Notes: generated by a model from the letters alone, not told the origin. A stretch of DNA of 64,000 nucleotides from Nitrospiraceae bacterium (GCA_020632595.1 JACKFF010000001.1:186001-250000); one strand, 5' to 3'; positions 54,458-63,545 are shown, counted from the first letter of the stretch. Numbers and translations are program-made.

Positions 54458-55783
54458 ATGAACGATTTTTTAACAAACCCGGATCAATCCAGAACCATCA
54501 AAATCGACATGATGGCCAGGGTAGAAGGGGAAGGGGCCCTTCATATCACCGTTCAGGATGGTCAGGTGCGGGATGTGGAACTCCGGATTTTTGAACCGCC
54601 TCGTTTTTTTGAAGCCTTCCTCCAGGGACGTCACGTCACCGAAGTGCCCGATATCGTGGCCCGTATTTGCGGCATCTGCCCGGTGGCTTATCAAATGAGT
54701 GCGGTCCATGCCATGGAACAAATCTTCGCTGTGGAGATGCCACAAAGCCTTCGCGATTTACGTCGACTCCTGTATTGCGGGGAATGGATCGAAAGTCATG
54801 TTCTGCATATTTATATGCTCCAGGGTCCGGATTTTTTAGGATTCGACAGCGGGCTCGAAATGGCCCGTTCCCACCCCGATCTTGTGAAGCGAGGGCTTCG
54901 AATGAAAAAGGCCGGCAATGATCTGTTAACGCTGTTAGGGGGGCGATCGGTGCATCCGGTTTCGGTGAAGATCGGCGGATTCTCCCAAGTGCCGGCCAGG
55001 AATGCCTTACATGGGCTGAGGGACGAATTTCTTTGGGCCAGAGATGCCGCTGCGGAAACGCTTCGGTGGGTGAGCGGGTTTGAATTTCAAGATCCCGAAC
55101 AGGCCTATACCTTCCTCGCCCTCCGGGGACCTTCTGAATATCCGATGAATGAAGGCGACGTGGTCACCAATAGGGGACACCGCATAGCCGCATCGGAGTT
55201 TGAACACCATTTTCATGAAGAACAGGTGCCTTATTCCAATGCCCTCCACTGCACGTTAAATGGACAATCTTATCTCACAGGGCCGTTAGCCCGACTCGCT
55301 CTCAACCATGACCAGCTCTCGTTGTTGGCCAAGGAGGTCTTACAGAGCACGGGCTTAGTTTTCCCATTCAACCGGGCGTCCATGGGTATCGTGGCACGAT
55401 CGGTGGAAGTGCTCTATGCCTTTGACGAGGCCCTTCGACTCATCGACCAGTATGAGCGGCCACCTGCTCCAGACGTTCCAGTGACACTCCGCGCCGGGAC
55501 CGGTATGGCCGCGACCGAAGCCCCGCGAGGCCTTTTATACCACCGTTATGAGGTTAAGGCCGATGGAACCATTCGGCTGGCCAAGATTGTGCCGCCAACC
55601 TCCCAAAATCAACGCCGCATGGAGGACGATCTTCGAAACCTCCTGCCAGGTATCCTTCACCTCACCGATCAGGAAACCGCGATGAAATGCGAAGCCCTGA
55701 TTCGCAGCTATGATCCCTGCATCTCCTGCGCAACCCATTTTTTAACACTGACCAAAGAAAACCTCCCTCCGGCGATGTCATAA
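54458..55783 (+). CDS. [NiFe] hydrogenase group 3b large (alpha) subunit
   Basis: 441 residues with both NiFe ligand motifs: RICGICPV (C71, C74) and DPCISCATH (C421, C424, His427). A 14-residue tail follows His427, the point where a maturation protease normally cuts after Ni insertion. It oxidises H2 or makes it from NAD(P)H; sulfur reduction is known in relatives. No hyp or protease genes are in the window, so maturation must be encoded elsewhere. ATG at 54458; 126 bases after the small subunit. Confidence 0.95.
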   Translation: MNDFLTNPDQSRTIKIDMMARVEGEGALHITVQDGQVRDVELRIFEPPRFFEAFLQGRHVTEVPDIVARICGICPVAYQMSAVHAMEQIFAVEMPQSLRDLRRLLYCGEWIESHVLHIYMLQGPDFLGFDSGLEMARSHPDLVKRGLRMKKAGNDLLTLLGGRSVHPVSVKIGGFSQVPARNALHGLRDEFLWARDAAAETLRWVSGFEFQDPEQAYTFLALRGPSEYPMNEGDVVTNRGHRIAASEFEHHFHEEQVPYSNALHCTLNGQSYLTGPLARLALNHDQLSLLAKEVLQSTGLVFPFNRASMGIVARSVEVLYAFDEALRLIDQYERPPAPDVPVTLRAGTGMAATEAPRGLLYHRYEVKADGTIRLAKIVPPTSQNQRRMEDDLRNLLPGILHLTDQETAMKCEALIRSYDPCISCATHFLTLTKENLPPAMS

Positions 55784-55834
55784 TTCCCATAAAGAATTGC
55801 GGAAGGGAACTCGCCAGCGGAAAGACCAATTCAA

Positions 55835-55857
55835 CCGATAGGGCTTCAGCCTATTGG
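55835..55857 (+). terminator. Possible hairpin terminator after the hydrogenase large subunit
   Basis: CCGATAGG (55835-55842) pairs with CCTATTGG (55850-55857, one G-T pair), 52 bases after the stop codon. No T-run, so weak. Confidence 0.35.
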
Positions 55858-55980
55858 CCAAATTCAAAAATGTTTACCTAATGTTTTCTTGGATATTTCC
55901 CTGGGTTTATCGTAAAGAACCCAGTCAGCAGGCCAAAATCCATCCTAGCGGGTAACTGCAGGAAAATTGAAAGGGAGGTC

Positions 55981-56664
55981 TTAAGGAAGGGTCGCCAAAT
56001 GATGACCGGTCAGCCCAAAGTAGGCTTCATCGACCGTCGCAACTGGTGAGACCTGCATCAAAAACGGGGTTCGCCAATCACCATCCCGTACATCATACTC
56101 GCTTGGAACCAACACACGCTGAAAATGATTTTCGTAGGCAGCTAAAATTTTGAGTTGAAGCCCTCCCACGGCTCCGATTGATCCTTTTTCCGTGATCGTT
56201 CCCGTGAGGGCCCGACCTTCCAGGAGATGGTCTCCCTTGATCATGGACACCACGCTCAGTCCCACCATGGCCGAGAGGCTTTCCCCATACACTGTGAGGC
56301 CGTTATAGGGAAATTTCAGGAGGACTGTCCAGGATTCCGACGGAAGATTGGCAGCAGCCAGCGCCCGGGTGATGGCTGCATGGATCGACTTACGGGCAAA
56401 CAAGGAAAAATTTCCTGGTTCGGTATGAAATTGAATTTGAAGGCCGTTGCGATCCTGACGCTCATAGACATCAATCACCACCTGGCTCACCATGCCCACC
56501 GGCCTGAAATGTTTATTGAGAGATGTCCCCAGGATGGGAATGATCAAATGCGGAATCTGGTGAACGGACGGACTGGCCCAAAGACTGTTGGCACACACCA
56601 GATTAAGGGTCAAGACAAACCCTAAAAACAGTGTAACCATTTTTCTGACCAATTTATTAAGCAT
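55981..56664 (-). CDS. Exported Lon-type (S16) protease domain protein
   Basis: 227 residues. Signal peptide (VTLFLGFVLTLNLVCANSLWA, cleavage near residue 30). The rest is a Lon proteolytic domain: the Ser-Lys dyad is seen as Ser131 (YGESLSAMVGLSV) and Lys172 (GGLQLKILAAYENHF), with TGTITEKGSIGAVGG between. No ATPase domain, so it works without ATP in the periplasm, possibly on small or unfolded substrates. ATG at 56664. Confidence 0.82.
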   Translation of the reverse strand: MLNKLVRKMVTLFLGFVLTLNLVCANSLWASPSVHQIPHLIIPILGTSLNKHFRPVGMVSQVVIDVYERQDRNGLQIQFHTEPGNFSLFARKSIHAAITRALAAANLPSESWTVLLKFPYNGLTVYGESLSAMVGLSVVSMIKGDHLLEGRALTGTITEKGSIGAVGGLQLKILAAYENHFQRVLVPSEYDVRDGDWRTPFLMQVSPVATVDEAYFGLTGHHLATLP

Positions 56665-57070
56665 GTATTGATATCCTTCTAAAAAGAGAAAATATTCCTC
56701 TTCTTCCTCAGTTTTCTATATTATAACGGACAATCTAGTTTCTTGTCGCCTGTCAACTTCTGAGCGCCTCGAAGGCCCCACCAGCCTATAAGGCACCCTG
56801 TCCTCCCCATACCCTCTATATATGGGACCGGAATGCCTCTATGAACACGTTTGTAAAACGCCCCCCCAATCTCTCAACGCAGATTCTTCAGGAATGTGGC
56901 CTGAACAGGCGGAAAAATTCGGCAGGCCCGGGGAGCCAGCTTCCAGTCTACCACTCCAATGGGACCGGATCGACCTCTTCCGGGAGTTCAGCCGGACAGG
57001 GTTGCACAGTCGACAAAAATTGTGTCGCCAGCGGATGCATGAGGACGTGCGACTGAAATCGAGATTGCCC
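56665..57070. other. Intergenic region, no gene recognised
   Basis: About 400 bases between the Lon-like gene and the tiny membrane ORF. The open frames on the + strand here have no ribosome site and look random. No promoter is clear apart from an A/T-rich stretch at about 56715-56730. Confidence 0.4.
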
Positions 57071-57163
57071 TTACTGGCAGGGGCTGGGACACCAAAACAC
57101 CAGATAGAGAAAAACTACCACGCCTATCGCAATTGCACCAATAAGGTACCAGGTTTTATGCAT
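57071..57163 (-). CDS. Tiny single-pass membrane protein (30 residues)
   Basis: ATG at 57163, stop at 57073-57071. GAGG lies 4 bases before the ATG. The peptide starts MHKTWYLIGAIAIGVVVFLY and continues into LVFWCPSPCQ: a basic N-terminus, one membrane helix and two Cys. It begins 39 bases after the stop of a universal stress protein gene on the same strand and could be co-transcribed. Too short to be sure; codon use and ribosome site argue for it. Confidence 0.45.
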   Translation of the reverse strand: MHKTWYLIGAIAIGVVVFLYLVFWCPSPCQ

Positions 57164-57201
57164 ACAACCTCGGAAACGGATTATTTGTCCAGATTGATCC
57201 T

Positions 57202-58065
57202 TTACCGCACAAACAAAATTGAAGACTCAGTGTGATGCACCACGGAATGGGAGACGCTCCCCAAAAGAAAGCGGCTTACCCCGGATCGGCTATGTGTTCG
57301 CATCAGAATCACATCAGCAGCATATTTGTTCGCTTCTTCAATAATCGTGTGTGAGGGTGCCCCGACGACGACAACCCCTTTGGCCTCATGCCCCATCTGC
57401 TTCAATTCCGCGCTGAGCCTGTTCGTAAATTCTTCCCCATAGGCGATCATCTCTTTTCGAAATTCCGGAGAAATCATCGCACCCACCGGCCAGACCGGTT
57501 CTGAAAACGGAATGACATGCAAAACGGTCGCAACGATCGGCTCCCGGAATGGCTTTTTTTTCAAAAACCGCACCACCACCTCACCGTCCTCCTGACTTTC
57601 AACAGGAATTAATACCTGCCGGATCTGGCGAGTGGGCTTCTTAATGATCAGAGTCGAACACGACGCATGCGTCATCACACGATGCGAAACACTCCCGAAC
57701 ATCTGCTCCCGGATCTGACCAATACCTCTGGCCCCCAATACCACAAGATCGATTCCCTTCTCCTTGATCATGGTAAGGATGACCTCGGCAGGAGTACCCA
57801 TTTCCAGTCGTCTCATGACCGATCCCGGATGAAGAGGCAGGAGGGACAATGCCTGCTCAATGATGCGTTCGCCTTCTTCCCTCATCGCCTTGTCCACCGC
57901 CAATCTCAAATCTTTCGCGATCCCCGCCCCGATGGACGGATAGGGGATACCCGGCACATTCACCACATGTAGTACCATTAGGCTCTCCGCCGGGCTCAGT
58001 GCTTCAAACGCACGTACCGCATCCACCGATTGATCCGATCCATCAACTGCTAATAGGTATTTCAT
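57202..58065 (-). CDS. Universal stress protein, tandem UspA domains
   Basis: 287 residues, two UspA domains (about 1-140 and 146-287). Motifs: KYLLAVDGSDQS, GARGIGQIREQMFGSVSHRV and RTHSRSGVSRFLLGSVSHSV; the last begins with R where G is usual. ATG at 58065 after GAGAGGA. A GG-N10-GT near-match to a sigma-54 promoter (58087-58100, minus) is not good enough to call. It follows the oxidoreductase operon on the same strand, 111 bases after it. Confidence 0.92.
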   Translation of the reverse strand: MKYLLAVDGSDQSVDAVRAFEALSPAESLMVLHVVNVPGIPYPSIGAGIAKDLRLAVDKAMREEGERIIEQALSLLPLHPGSVMRRLEMGTPAEVILTMIKEKGIDLVVLGARGIGQIREQMFGSVSHRVMTHASCSTLIIKKPTRQIRQVLIPVESQEDGEVVVRFLKKKPFREPIVATVLHVIPFSEPVWPVGAMISPEFRKEMIAYGEEFTNRLSAELKQMGHEAKGVVVVGAPSHTIIEEANKYAADVILMRTHSRSGVSRFLLGSVSHSVVHHTESSILFVR

Positions 58066-58176
58066 ACATCCTCTCCCGGGTATGACACATCCTTTGTGCC
58101 GTGTGTATTGCTGTCAAATAACTCCTCGTCCTTATTCCAACGACCAAACTCCGTTGTGTGCACCAATGTCCTCTTC

Positions 58177-59811
58177 CTATCTGACTTCCTTCACCATATC
58201 GATGGCGCCGCAGGGACATTCTTCCGCGCACACCCCACATCCCTTGCAATAGTCATAATTCACTTCGTACCGTTGACCGGGGCCCAATTTGATAATGGCG
58301 TTGTCCGGACACACGCCATAACAGGTATCGCACTCAAAGCAATTTCCGCAAGAGAGACAGCGTCGGGCTTCGAGCAAAGCCGTGTCCGTATCCAAACCGC
58401 CAACCACTTCTTCAAAGCTGGCGCGACGTCTGGCCAGATCCAGGTAGGGCTGCCGACTCTTATCCGCATCGGTGTAATACCAGGTATTGAGCCGGTCATA
58501 CGTCGCAATGGTATTGGGCGATGGGTTCCGATACTCATTTCCGCGGAGATACGCATCAATATGCCGTGCCGCTTTTTTCCCATGGCCGGTGGCCACCGTC
58601 ACCGTGCGTTCTGCAGGAACCATATCCCCCCCGGCAAACACTCCCGCACGCCCGGTCATCATTGAGGCATCGACTTGAATCACCCCATCGGAAGAAATAT
58701 CCAATCCCGGCACATTCTCTAAAAACCCGGTATCTACCTCCTGGCCCACCGCCAGGATAACCGTGTCGGCTTCCAGGGTCTCAATCCGGCCGGTGGGTTG
58801 AGGGCGCCCCTGCTCATCCAGCGTCATTTCTTCAACGGTCAACGTCGTATTGTCCACTTGTCTGATGGTATGCAGCCATCGGGTAATCACACCCTCCTCC
58901 AAGGCTTCCGCCACTTCAAAATCATGGGCGGGCATGTGCCCCCGATCACGCCGATAAATCAGGATCGTTTCCTCGGCACCCAGGCGCGTGGCGGTTCGCG
59001 CGGCATCAATAGCCGTATCACCTCCACCATAAACGACGACCCGCCGACCGATCTTGGGAACAGTACGGCCATCCATTCCTTTAAGAAATCCCAAGGCATC
59101 GATCATCCGTCCGGCATCCCGGCCGGGAATATCAACCCGCTTACTCAGATGAGCCCCAATGGCCAGAAATACGGCATCGAATCCGCCCTTTTTGATGCAG
59201 GATTCTAAATTGTCGACTTTTTGGTTCAAATGGATCGAGACGCCCATGGCCACAATTCTGGCAATTTCGGCGTCCAGGACATTCCGGGGCAACCGGTATT
59301 GTGGAATCCCGAACCGCATCATGCCTCCCGGTTTTGGCCCCGCCTCAATAATTGTCACCGCATGTCCCAAACGGGCGAGATGATACGCAGCAGAAAGACC
59401 GCTCGGTCCCGCGCCGACGACCAGGACCCGCTTTCCGGTTGCCGCGCCTGCCTCCACCTGCCAACCCTGGTCAATCGCGTAATCGCCTAAAAATCGCTCA
59501 ACGGCATGAATGCTGACGGGCTGATCCAGTTGGCCCCGATTACAGGCGGTTTCACACGGGTGATAACACACGCGACCATGAATCGCCGGGAAGGGATTCT
59601 CTTCCATAATTTTCCGCCAGGCCTGTTCATATTTCCCCTCCTCCGCCTCATACAACCAGTTTTGAATATTTTCGCCGGCCGGGCAGCCCTGATTGCAGGG
59701 CGGAAGGTGATCAACATAGACCGGACGCATCGTCCGCCAGTTGCCCGTATGGTTGGCCAGGCTTGAAGCGGGGTTCAAGGTAATGGCAAAGGGTTTCTGT
59801 TCCATCATCAT
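58177..59811 (-). CDS. FAD/NAD(P)-dependent oxidoreductase with C-terminal 2x[4Fe-4S] ferredoxin
   Basis: 544 residues. Like the GltB-type small subunit: N-terminal Cys-rich helical domain (CNQGCPAGENIQNWL; CYHPCETACNRGQLD), FAD site (VLVVGAGPSGLSAAYHL), NAD(P) site (VVYGGGDTAIDAARTA), GGDM near the FAD C-terminal motif. The end adds two ferredoxin sites (CLSCGNCFECDTCYGVCP; CKGCGVCAEECPCG). It overlaps the beta gene by ATGA and takes the place of the delta (ferredoxin) subunit, probably moving electrons between the 2-oxoacid oxidoreductase and NAD(P)H. Confidence 0.9.
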   Translation of the reverse strand: MMMEQKPFAITLNPASSLANHTGNWRTMRPVYVDHLPPCNQGCPAGENIQNWLYEAEEGKYEQAWRKIMEENPFPAIHGRVCYHPCETACNRGQLDQPVSIHAVERFLGDYAIDQGWQVEAGAATGKRVLVVGAGPSGLSAAYHLARLGHAVTIIEAGPKPGGMMRFGIPQYRLPRNVLDAEIARIVAMGVSIHLNQKVDNLESCIKKGGFDAVFLAIGAHLSKRVDIPGRDAGRMIDALGFLKGMDGRTVPKIGRRVVVYGGGDTAIDAARTATRLGAEETILIYRRDRGHMPAHDFEVAEALEEGVITRWLHTIRQVDNTTLTVEEMTLDEQGRPQPTGRIETLEADTVILAVGQEVDTGFLENVPGLDISSDGVIQVDASMMTGRAGVFAGGDMVPAERTVTVATGHGKKAARHIDAYLRGNEYRNPSPNTIATYDRLNTWYYTDADKSRQPYLDLARRRASFEEVVGGLDTDTALLEARRCLSCGNCFECDTCYGVCPDNAIIKLGPGQRYEVNYDYCKGCGVCAEECPCGAIDMVKEVR

Positions 59812-60803
59812 GCCTTTACAGAAAGGAGCTGATACCGATCAATATTCGCATCCGCCATCGCCTGAATCGCGTCAAGAGCACGCTCATCCCGTGGATGCAA
59901 AAGATGTTTGAACCGACCTTGGAGATCGAGATATTGCTCGACAGGAACTTTTTTTCTAATAGGTGTCCGATCGGTCACTTCGCCCCCTTCGGCTTCAATC
60001 AAGGGAAAGAGACCACATTCCACCGCCAGGCGGGCGACCTTGATCGTATGCGCAGGATCGGACTTCCAGCCTAGCGGACAGGGCACATGGATATGAATAT
60101 ACCGTGCGCCCCTGAATTTCATGGCCTTCGTCACTTTGGCCTCCAGATCATGGAGATCGGCCACCGAGGCCGTGGCCACATAGGGAATACCGTGGGCCAT
60201 CGCAATGCGTGGCAGATTTTTTCCAATTCCCATGGGATTGCCGGGGTCGGTTCCCACGGCCTGCGTGGTATTGGTCCAGGCTCGTGGCGGGGTGGATCCC
60301 GAACGCTGCACTCCCGTATTCATGTAGGCCTCGTTGTCGTAACAGACATACAACACGTCATCATTGCGTTCGAACATTCCCGACAAACACCCGAACCCGA
60401 TATCAACCGTCGCACCATCTCCGCCCTGGGCGATGACTCGGACATCCGTCCTGTTTTTGGCCCGCAGGGCTGCCGCCACGCCGCTCGCCACCGCCGGTGC
60501 ATTCCCGAATAACGAATGCAGCCAGGGAATCTGCCAGGCACTTTCCGGATAGGGACTGGAGAACACTTCCAAACAGCCGGTGGCATTCACCGCAACCATC
60601 TGCTGATGGGTGGCGCGCATCACCGCATCAAGCGCATAGCGGGCGCCCAGCGCTTCACCGCAACCCTGGCAGGCGCGATGGCCGGAATTGAGTGAATTCG
60701 TTCGATCCATCCCCGCTTGGACCGTGCGATCGGATTCATCCAGTAACCGGTTACCAACCGTGAAGGTTCCCGTTTGATAAAATTTCACTCGTTGATAGGA
60801 CAT
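59808..60803 (-). CDS. porB: Pyruvate (2-oxoacid):ferredoxin oxidoreductase beta subunit
   Basis: 331 residues, TPP-binding. Seen: H-R-A-C-Q-G-C-G-E-A near the N-terminus (cluster Cys), TPP motif GGDGATVDIGFGCLSG with the later CYDNEAYMNTG (N-x-x-Y-x-N-T-G), and CPLGWKSDP with another Cys. With the alpha and gamma genes it converts a 2-oxoacid, most likely pyruvate, and CoA to acyl-CoA, CO2 and reduced ferredoxin. In Nitrospira it may also run in the reductive direction for CO2 fixation. ATG at 60803 with GAGG upstream. Confidence 0.92.
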   Translation of the reverse strand: MSYQRVKFYQTGTFTVGNRLLDESDRTVQAGMDRTNSLNSGHRACQGCGEALGARYALDAVMRATHQQMVAVNATGCLEVFSSPYPESAWQIPWLHSLFGNAPAVASGVAAALRAKNRTDVRVIAQGGDGATVDIGFGCLSGMFERNDDVLYVCYDNEAYMNTGVQRSGSTPPRAWTNTTQAVGTDPGNPMGIGKNLPRIAMAHGIPYVATASVADLHDLEAKVTKAMKFRGARYIHIHVPCPLGWKSDPAHTIKVARLAVECGLFPLIEAEGGEVTDRTPIRKKVPVEQYLDLQGRFKHLLHPRDERALDAIQAMADANIDRYQLLSVKA

Positions 60804-60823
60804 GCCGGCCTCATAATTAAAAA

Positions 60824-62104
60824 TTAAATGGGCGATGCACCGCGAGCACCAATTTCCCGGAGAATATTTTCTGCGGTGGGTCCCGAACGCCGCTGCGCCT
60901 GTTGTCTAGTCAATTCCCGATTAATGGCATCCCAATTCAGATCGAGAAAATGAGGTTCCTCCAATCCCTCCAGGCATGCTTGCTTCACCGTATCCATGAC
61001 CGAGGCTTTAGGAATCGGACGACCTCCAAGTCCCGCGATCACCGTATCCACGATAGTTGGTAATCCCCGCAGTGCCATCTTCACATCGCTGGACACGATG
61101 CCCCCCTTCCCCACCGCCAGGTCTTTTTCAAAAACAATGATTCGCTTGGCATCCTGAACAACGTGGCGCAGAGCATGGGAGGGGAAGGGACGAAATGCAC
61201 AGAGCGCAATAGAACCGACCGGCCATCCTTCTTTCCGCAAATCATCCACCGCGTCTTTAATGGTCCCGTTCACCGATCCCAATGCCACCAGAATGGTTTC
61301 CGCCTCATCCGTGTGATAGGCCTTCAACAGTCCACCAGAGCGACGCTGAAAAATATCCTCAAAATCCTGAGAGAGTCGTGGGATCGCCTCTAACGCTCGC
61401 AGATGCTTGTCATGCGCGAGATAACGCACCTCGGCATAGGCTTCCGGTCCGACCATTGCGCCAATGGACACCGGGTCTTGCGGGTCTAGCACCTGGACGG
61501 GTTCAAACGCCGGCAGATACGCATCCACCTGCTCTTGCGTGGGCAGATCCACCACCTCATAGGCATGAGTGAGGATATAGCCATCCATGCAGATCATAAC
61601 CGGACAACTGAGTTCTTCCGCCAGGCGAAACGCTTGAATATGAAAATCCACGGCTTCTTGATTATCTTCCGCAAACAATTGAATCCAGCCGGCATCCCTC
61701 ATGGACATGCTATCCGAATGATCGTTCCAGATATTGATCGGCGCGCCGAGGGCGCGATTGGCAATGGTCATGACAATGGGAAGACCCAATCCCGCCGCGT
61801 TATAGACGGCCTCGGCCATGAACAAAAGTCCCTGGCTTGTCGTCGCGGTGTAGGTTCGCGCGCCCATGGCCGAGGCGCCGATCAGCACACTTAAGGCCCC
61901 GAATTCCGATTCGACATTCAGGAATTGGCAATTACCGATTTCTCCGGCTTTCACCTTTCGAGAAAGGGTTTCGACAATATGGGTTTGAGGAGAGATCGGA
62001 TAACAAGCCATCACTTCAGGCCGGCATAAAGCGACGGCATGGGCCACGGCTTGAGATCCTTCAATGTGATGTTTCATGGTCGTCTGTTGATTCCTCGATT
62101 GCAT
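60824..62104 (-). CDS. porA: Pyruvate (2-oxoacid):ferredoxin oxidoreductase alpha subunit
   Basis: 426 residues. The TPP-pyrimidine domain opens with EGSQAVAHAVALCRPEVMACYPISPQTHIVE and has E-S-E-F-G-A-L-S; the C-terminal domain has the L-R-x-F-R-P-F-P type block (IALCAFRPFPSHAL). ATG at 62104 overlaps the stop of the gamma gene (TAATG); an ATG at 62077 is an alternative start closer to the conserved part. Confidence 0.92.
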   Translation of the reverse strand: MQSRNQQTTMKHHIEGSQAVAHAVALCRPEVMACYPISPQTHIVETLSRKVKAGEIGNCQFLNVESEFGALSVLIGASAMGARTYTATTSQGLLFMAEAVYNAAGLGLPIVMTIANRALGAPINIWNDHSDSMSMRDAGWIQLFAEDNQEAVDFHIQAFRLAEELSCPVMICMDGYILTHAYEVVDLPTQEQVDAYLPAFEPVQVLDPQDPVSIGAMVGPEAYAEVRYLAHDKHLRALEAIPRLSQDFEDIFQRRSGGLLKAYHTDEAETILVALGSVNGTIKDAVDDLRKEGWPVGSIALCAFRPFPSHALRHVVQDAKRIIVFEKDLAVGKGGIVSSDVKMALRGLPTIVDTVIAGLGGRPIPKASVMDTVKQACLEGLEEPHFLDLNWDAINRELTRQQAQRRSGPTAENILREIGARGASPI

Positions 62105-62676
62105 TACACCTTGGCCAGATTGACCGCCACATAATCATACACCTCTGCGGCCACCGCCCCGTTCAATTCTCCAATCCTTCCCGGAAACTTTTCTGTGATG
62201 GCCTGCGTCACGGAAGCTTTGCTGACTTCCCCCGTCAGGGCCGCATATCCGGCCACCATCCCGATATTGGCAAAGGGTCGCCCAAGATGTTTCAGGGCCA
62301 GATCTGATGCCGGGAGTGCTTGCATCTGCACTCCGGGATGTTGGGTGACAAAATCCGTGAGATGAAGCGCGTCGACATCTCGTGTTGAATTAATCAGAAC
62401 AAAGGCTGACAGAGCCAATCCGGCAAAGACATCCACCTGATGCAGCAGTGTGGAGTCCTGTATGAGCAAGACATCCGGATGATAGACCGGCTCCCGACTG
62501 CGAATGGGTTGAGAATCGATGCGGCAGAATGCGGTCACCGGCGCACCCGTCCGTTCAGATCCAAAACTGGGAAAGGCCTGAGCTTCCTTCCCATCCCGGA
62601 ATGCGGCTAAGGCAAGCAACTCCGCAGCAGTCACCACACCCTGCCCTCCCCGGCCATGAATACGGATTTGGATCAT
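62104..62676 (-). CDS. porG: Pyruvate (2-oxoacid):ferredoxin oxidoreductase gamma subunit
   Basis: 190 residues with the gamma-domain pattern: IRIHGRGGQGVVTAAELLA at the start, FPSFGSERTGAPVTAF, then LPASDLALKHLGRPFANIGM. ATG at 62676. First gene of the four-gene operon (G-A-B-FAD/ferredoxin). A sigma-54 promoter match lies 63 bases upstream on the same strand. Confidence 0.92.
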   Translation of the reverse strand: MIQIRIHGRGGQGVVTAAELLALAAFRDGKEAQAFPSFGSERTGAPVTAFCRIDSQPIRSREPVYHPDVLLIQDSTLLHQVDVFAGLALSAFVLINSTRDVDALHLTDFVTQHPGVQMQALPASDLALKHLGRPFANIGMVAGYAALTGEVSKASVTQAITEKFPGRIGELNGAVAAEVYDYVAVNLAKV

Positions 62677-62738
62677 CGACCTCGTCTCAATTCACCTGAA
62701 TGTATCCCTGTCGTCAGCACTCACTGATAAAGGTATTT

Positions 62739-62755
62739 GGCAAGAGATATGCCTT
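62739..62755 (-). promoter_or_regulatory. Sigma-54 promoter match for the pyruvate:ferredoxin oxidoreductase operon
   Basis: On the minus strand AAGGCATATCTCTTGCC has GGCAT and TTGC boxes with exact GG-N10-GC spacing; the T before GG is A and the last base is C rather than A/T. GC is 63 bases before the porG ATG. The site is nearly symmetric, so the + strand also reads GGCA...TATGCC. Confidence 0.6.
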
Positions 62756-62970
62756 ATTTCGTAAGAGCTTGAAATGCTAGATTCAACTAGCAAAACCTCA
62801 GCAATCTTGAATAGGCCCAACGCAGTGAGCTGAAAAATTGGGGAAAAGAGGTACAGTCGAAATCATTGGCCATGTAGAAAAATGCCCCAGTTGATTCCCT
62901 AAATGAAGTCCATTCCTGAACGCAGCAAGGCAGATGTCCACAGGTTATTAAAAAATTAAGGAGACTCCAG

Positions 62971-63459
62971 TTGTCATCTTCACCATTTTTCTCAAAAAAT
63001 CTTTGCCGGATTGCTCTCATGCTCTGGATAGTCAGCGCCGGCCTGCTGGGCTGGTTCTTTTTTCAAGGGGCGACCACCCCTTCAGCCGATGGCCGAACTG
63101 TTGTGCATCTTGCTCCAACCGAACGTGACTTTATCCTGACGGAAATGCGGCAACTCCTTCAGGCCGTGCATGGCGTCGTGACGGGCCTGAGCGATCCTGA
63201 CCGGACCCAAGGACAGGCTCAGGCTGCAGCGGCGGCCCGTTCGGCCGGAATGAAGATGGCCGTGGATGACAATCCCTCGCTCATGCTTAAACTTCCTCTT
63301 CCTCTCAAACAGCTTGGAATGTCCGTACATCGGGATTTTGACGAATTGGCGGATGCGATCACCGGGGGCACGACATCACAGGACATTCTTCAACGTCTGT
63401 CGACTATCACGACCAGATGCCTGGCATGCCACGAGATGTATCAAATTAAAGAGGAGTAA
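62971..63459 (+). CDS. Cytochrome c'-like (class II) heme protein, membrane-anchored or exported
   Basis: 162 residues. I chose the TTG at 62971 because AAGGAG lies 7 bases before it. A signal/anchor helix covers residues 12-32. The rest is helical with a single heme c motif at the very end, CLACH (C150, C153, H154), the class II cytochrome c arrangement. Such proteins sit in the periplasm and may bind NO or pass electrons. It is divergent from the porG operon. Confidence 0.75.
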   Translation: MSSSPFFSKNLCRIALMLWIVSAGLLGWFFFQGATTPSADGRTVVHLAPTERDFILTEMRQLLQAVHGVVTGLSDPDRTQGQAQAAAAARSAGMKMAVDDNPSLMLKLPLPLKQLGMSVHRDFDELADAITGGTTSQDILQRLSTITTRCLACHEMYQIKEE

Positions 63460-63545
63460 CATGCCAAGCATTGGGTGAGCTCCGAGCAGAAATCCTCTGC
63501 TGAAAGGTGAACCAACAATGCAGGGCACGCGTTCAGGGAGACATT

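Noticed and set aside
56822..57235. Open frames of 71 and 137 codons on the + strand
   Set aside because: No ribosome site and random-looking composition; they overlap the minus-strand tiny ORF and universal stress protein gene.
58087..58100. Minus-strand GGCAC-like sigma-54 site before the universal stress protein gene at 58065
   Set aside because: The -12 position reads GT and there is no TTG before it.
62911..62945. GCAGCAAGGCAGATG resembles part of the bacterial SRP RNA apical domain
   Set aside because: The GGAA tetraloop and the pairing strand of the SRP helix are missing, so it is probably chance.
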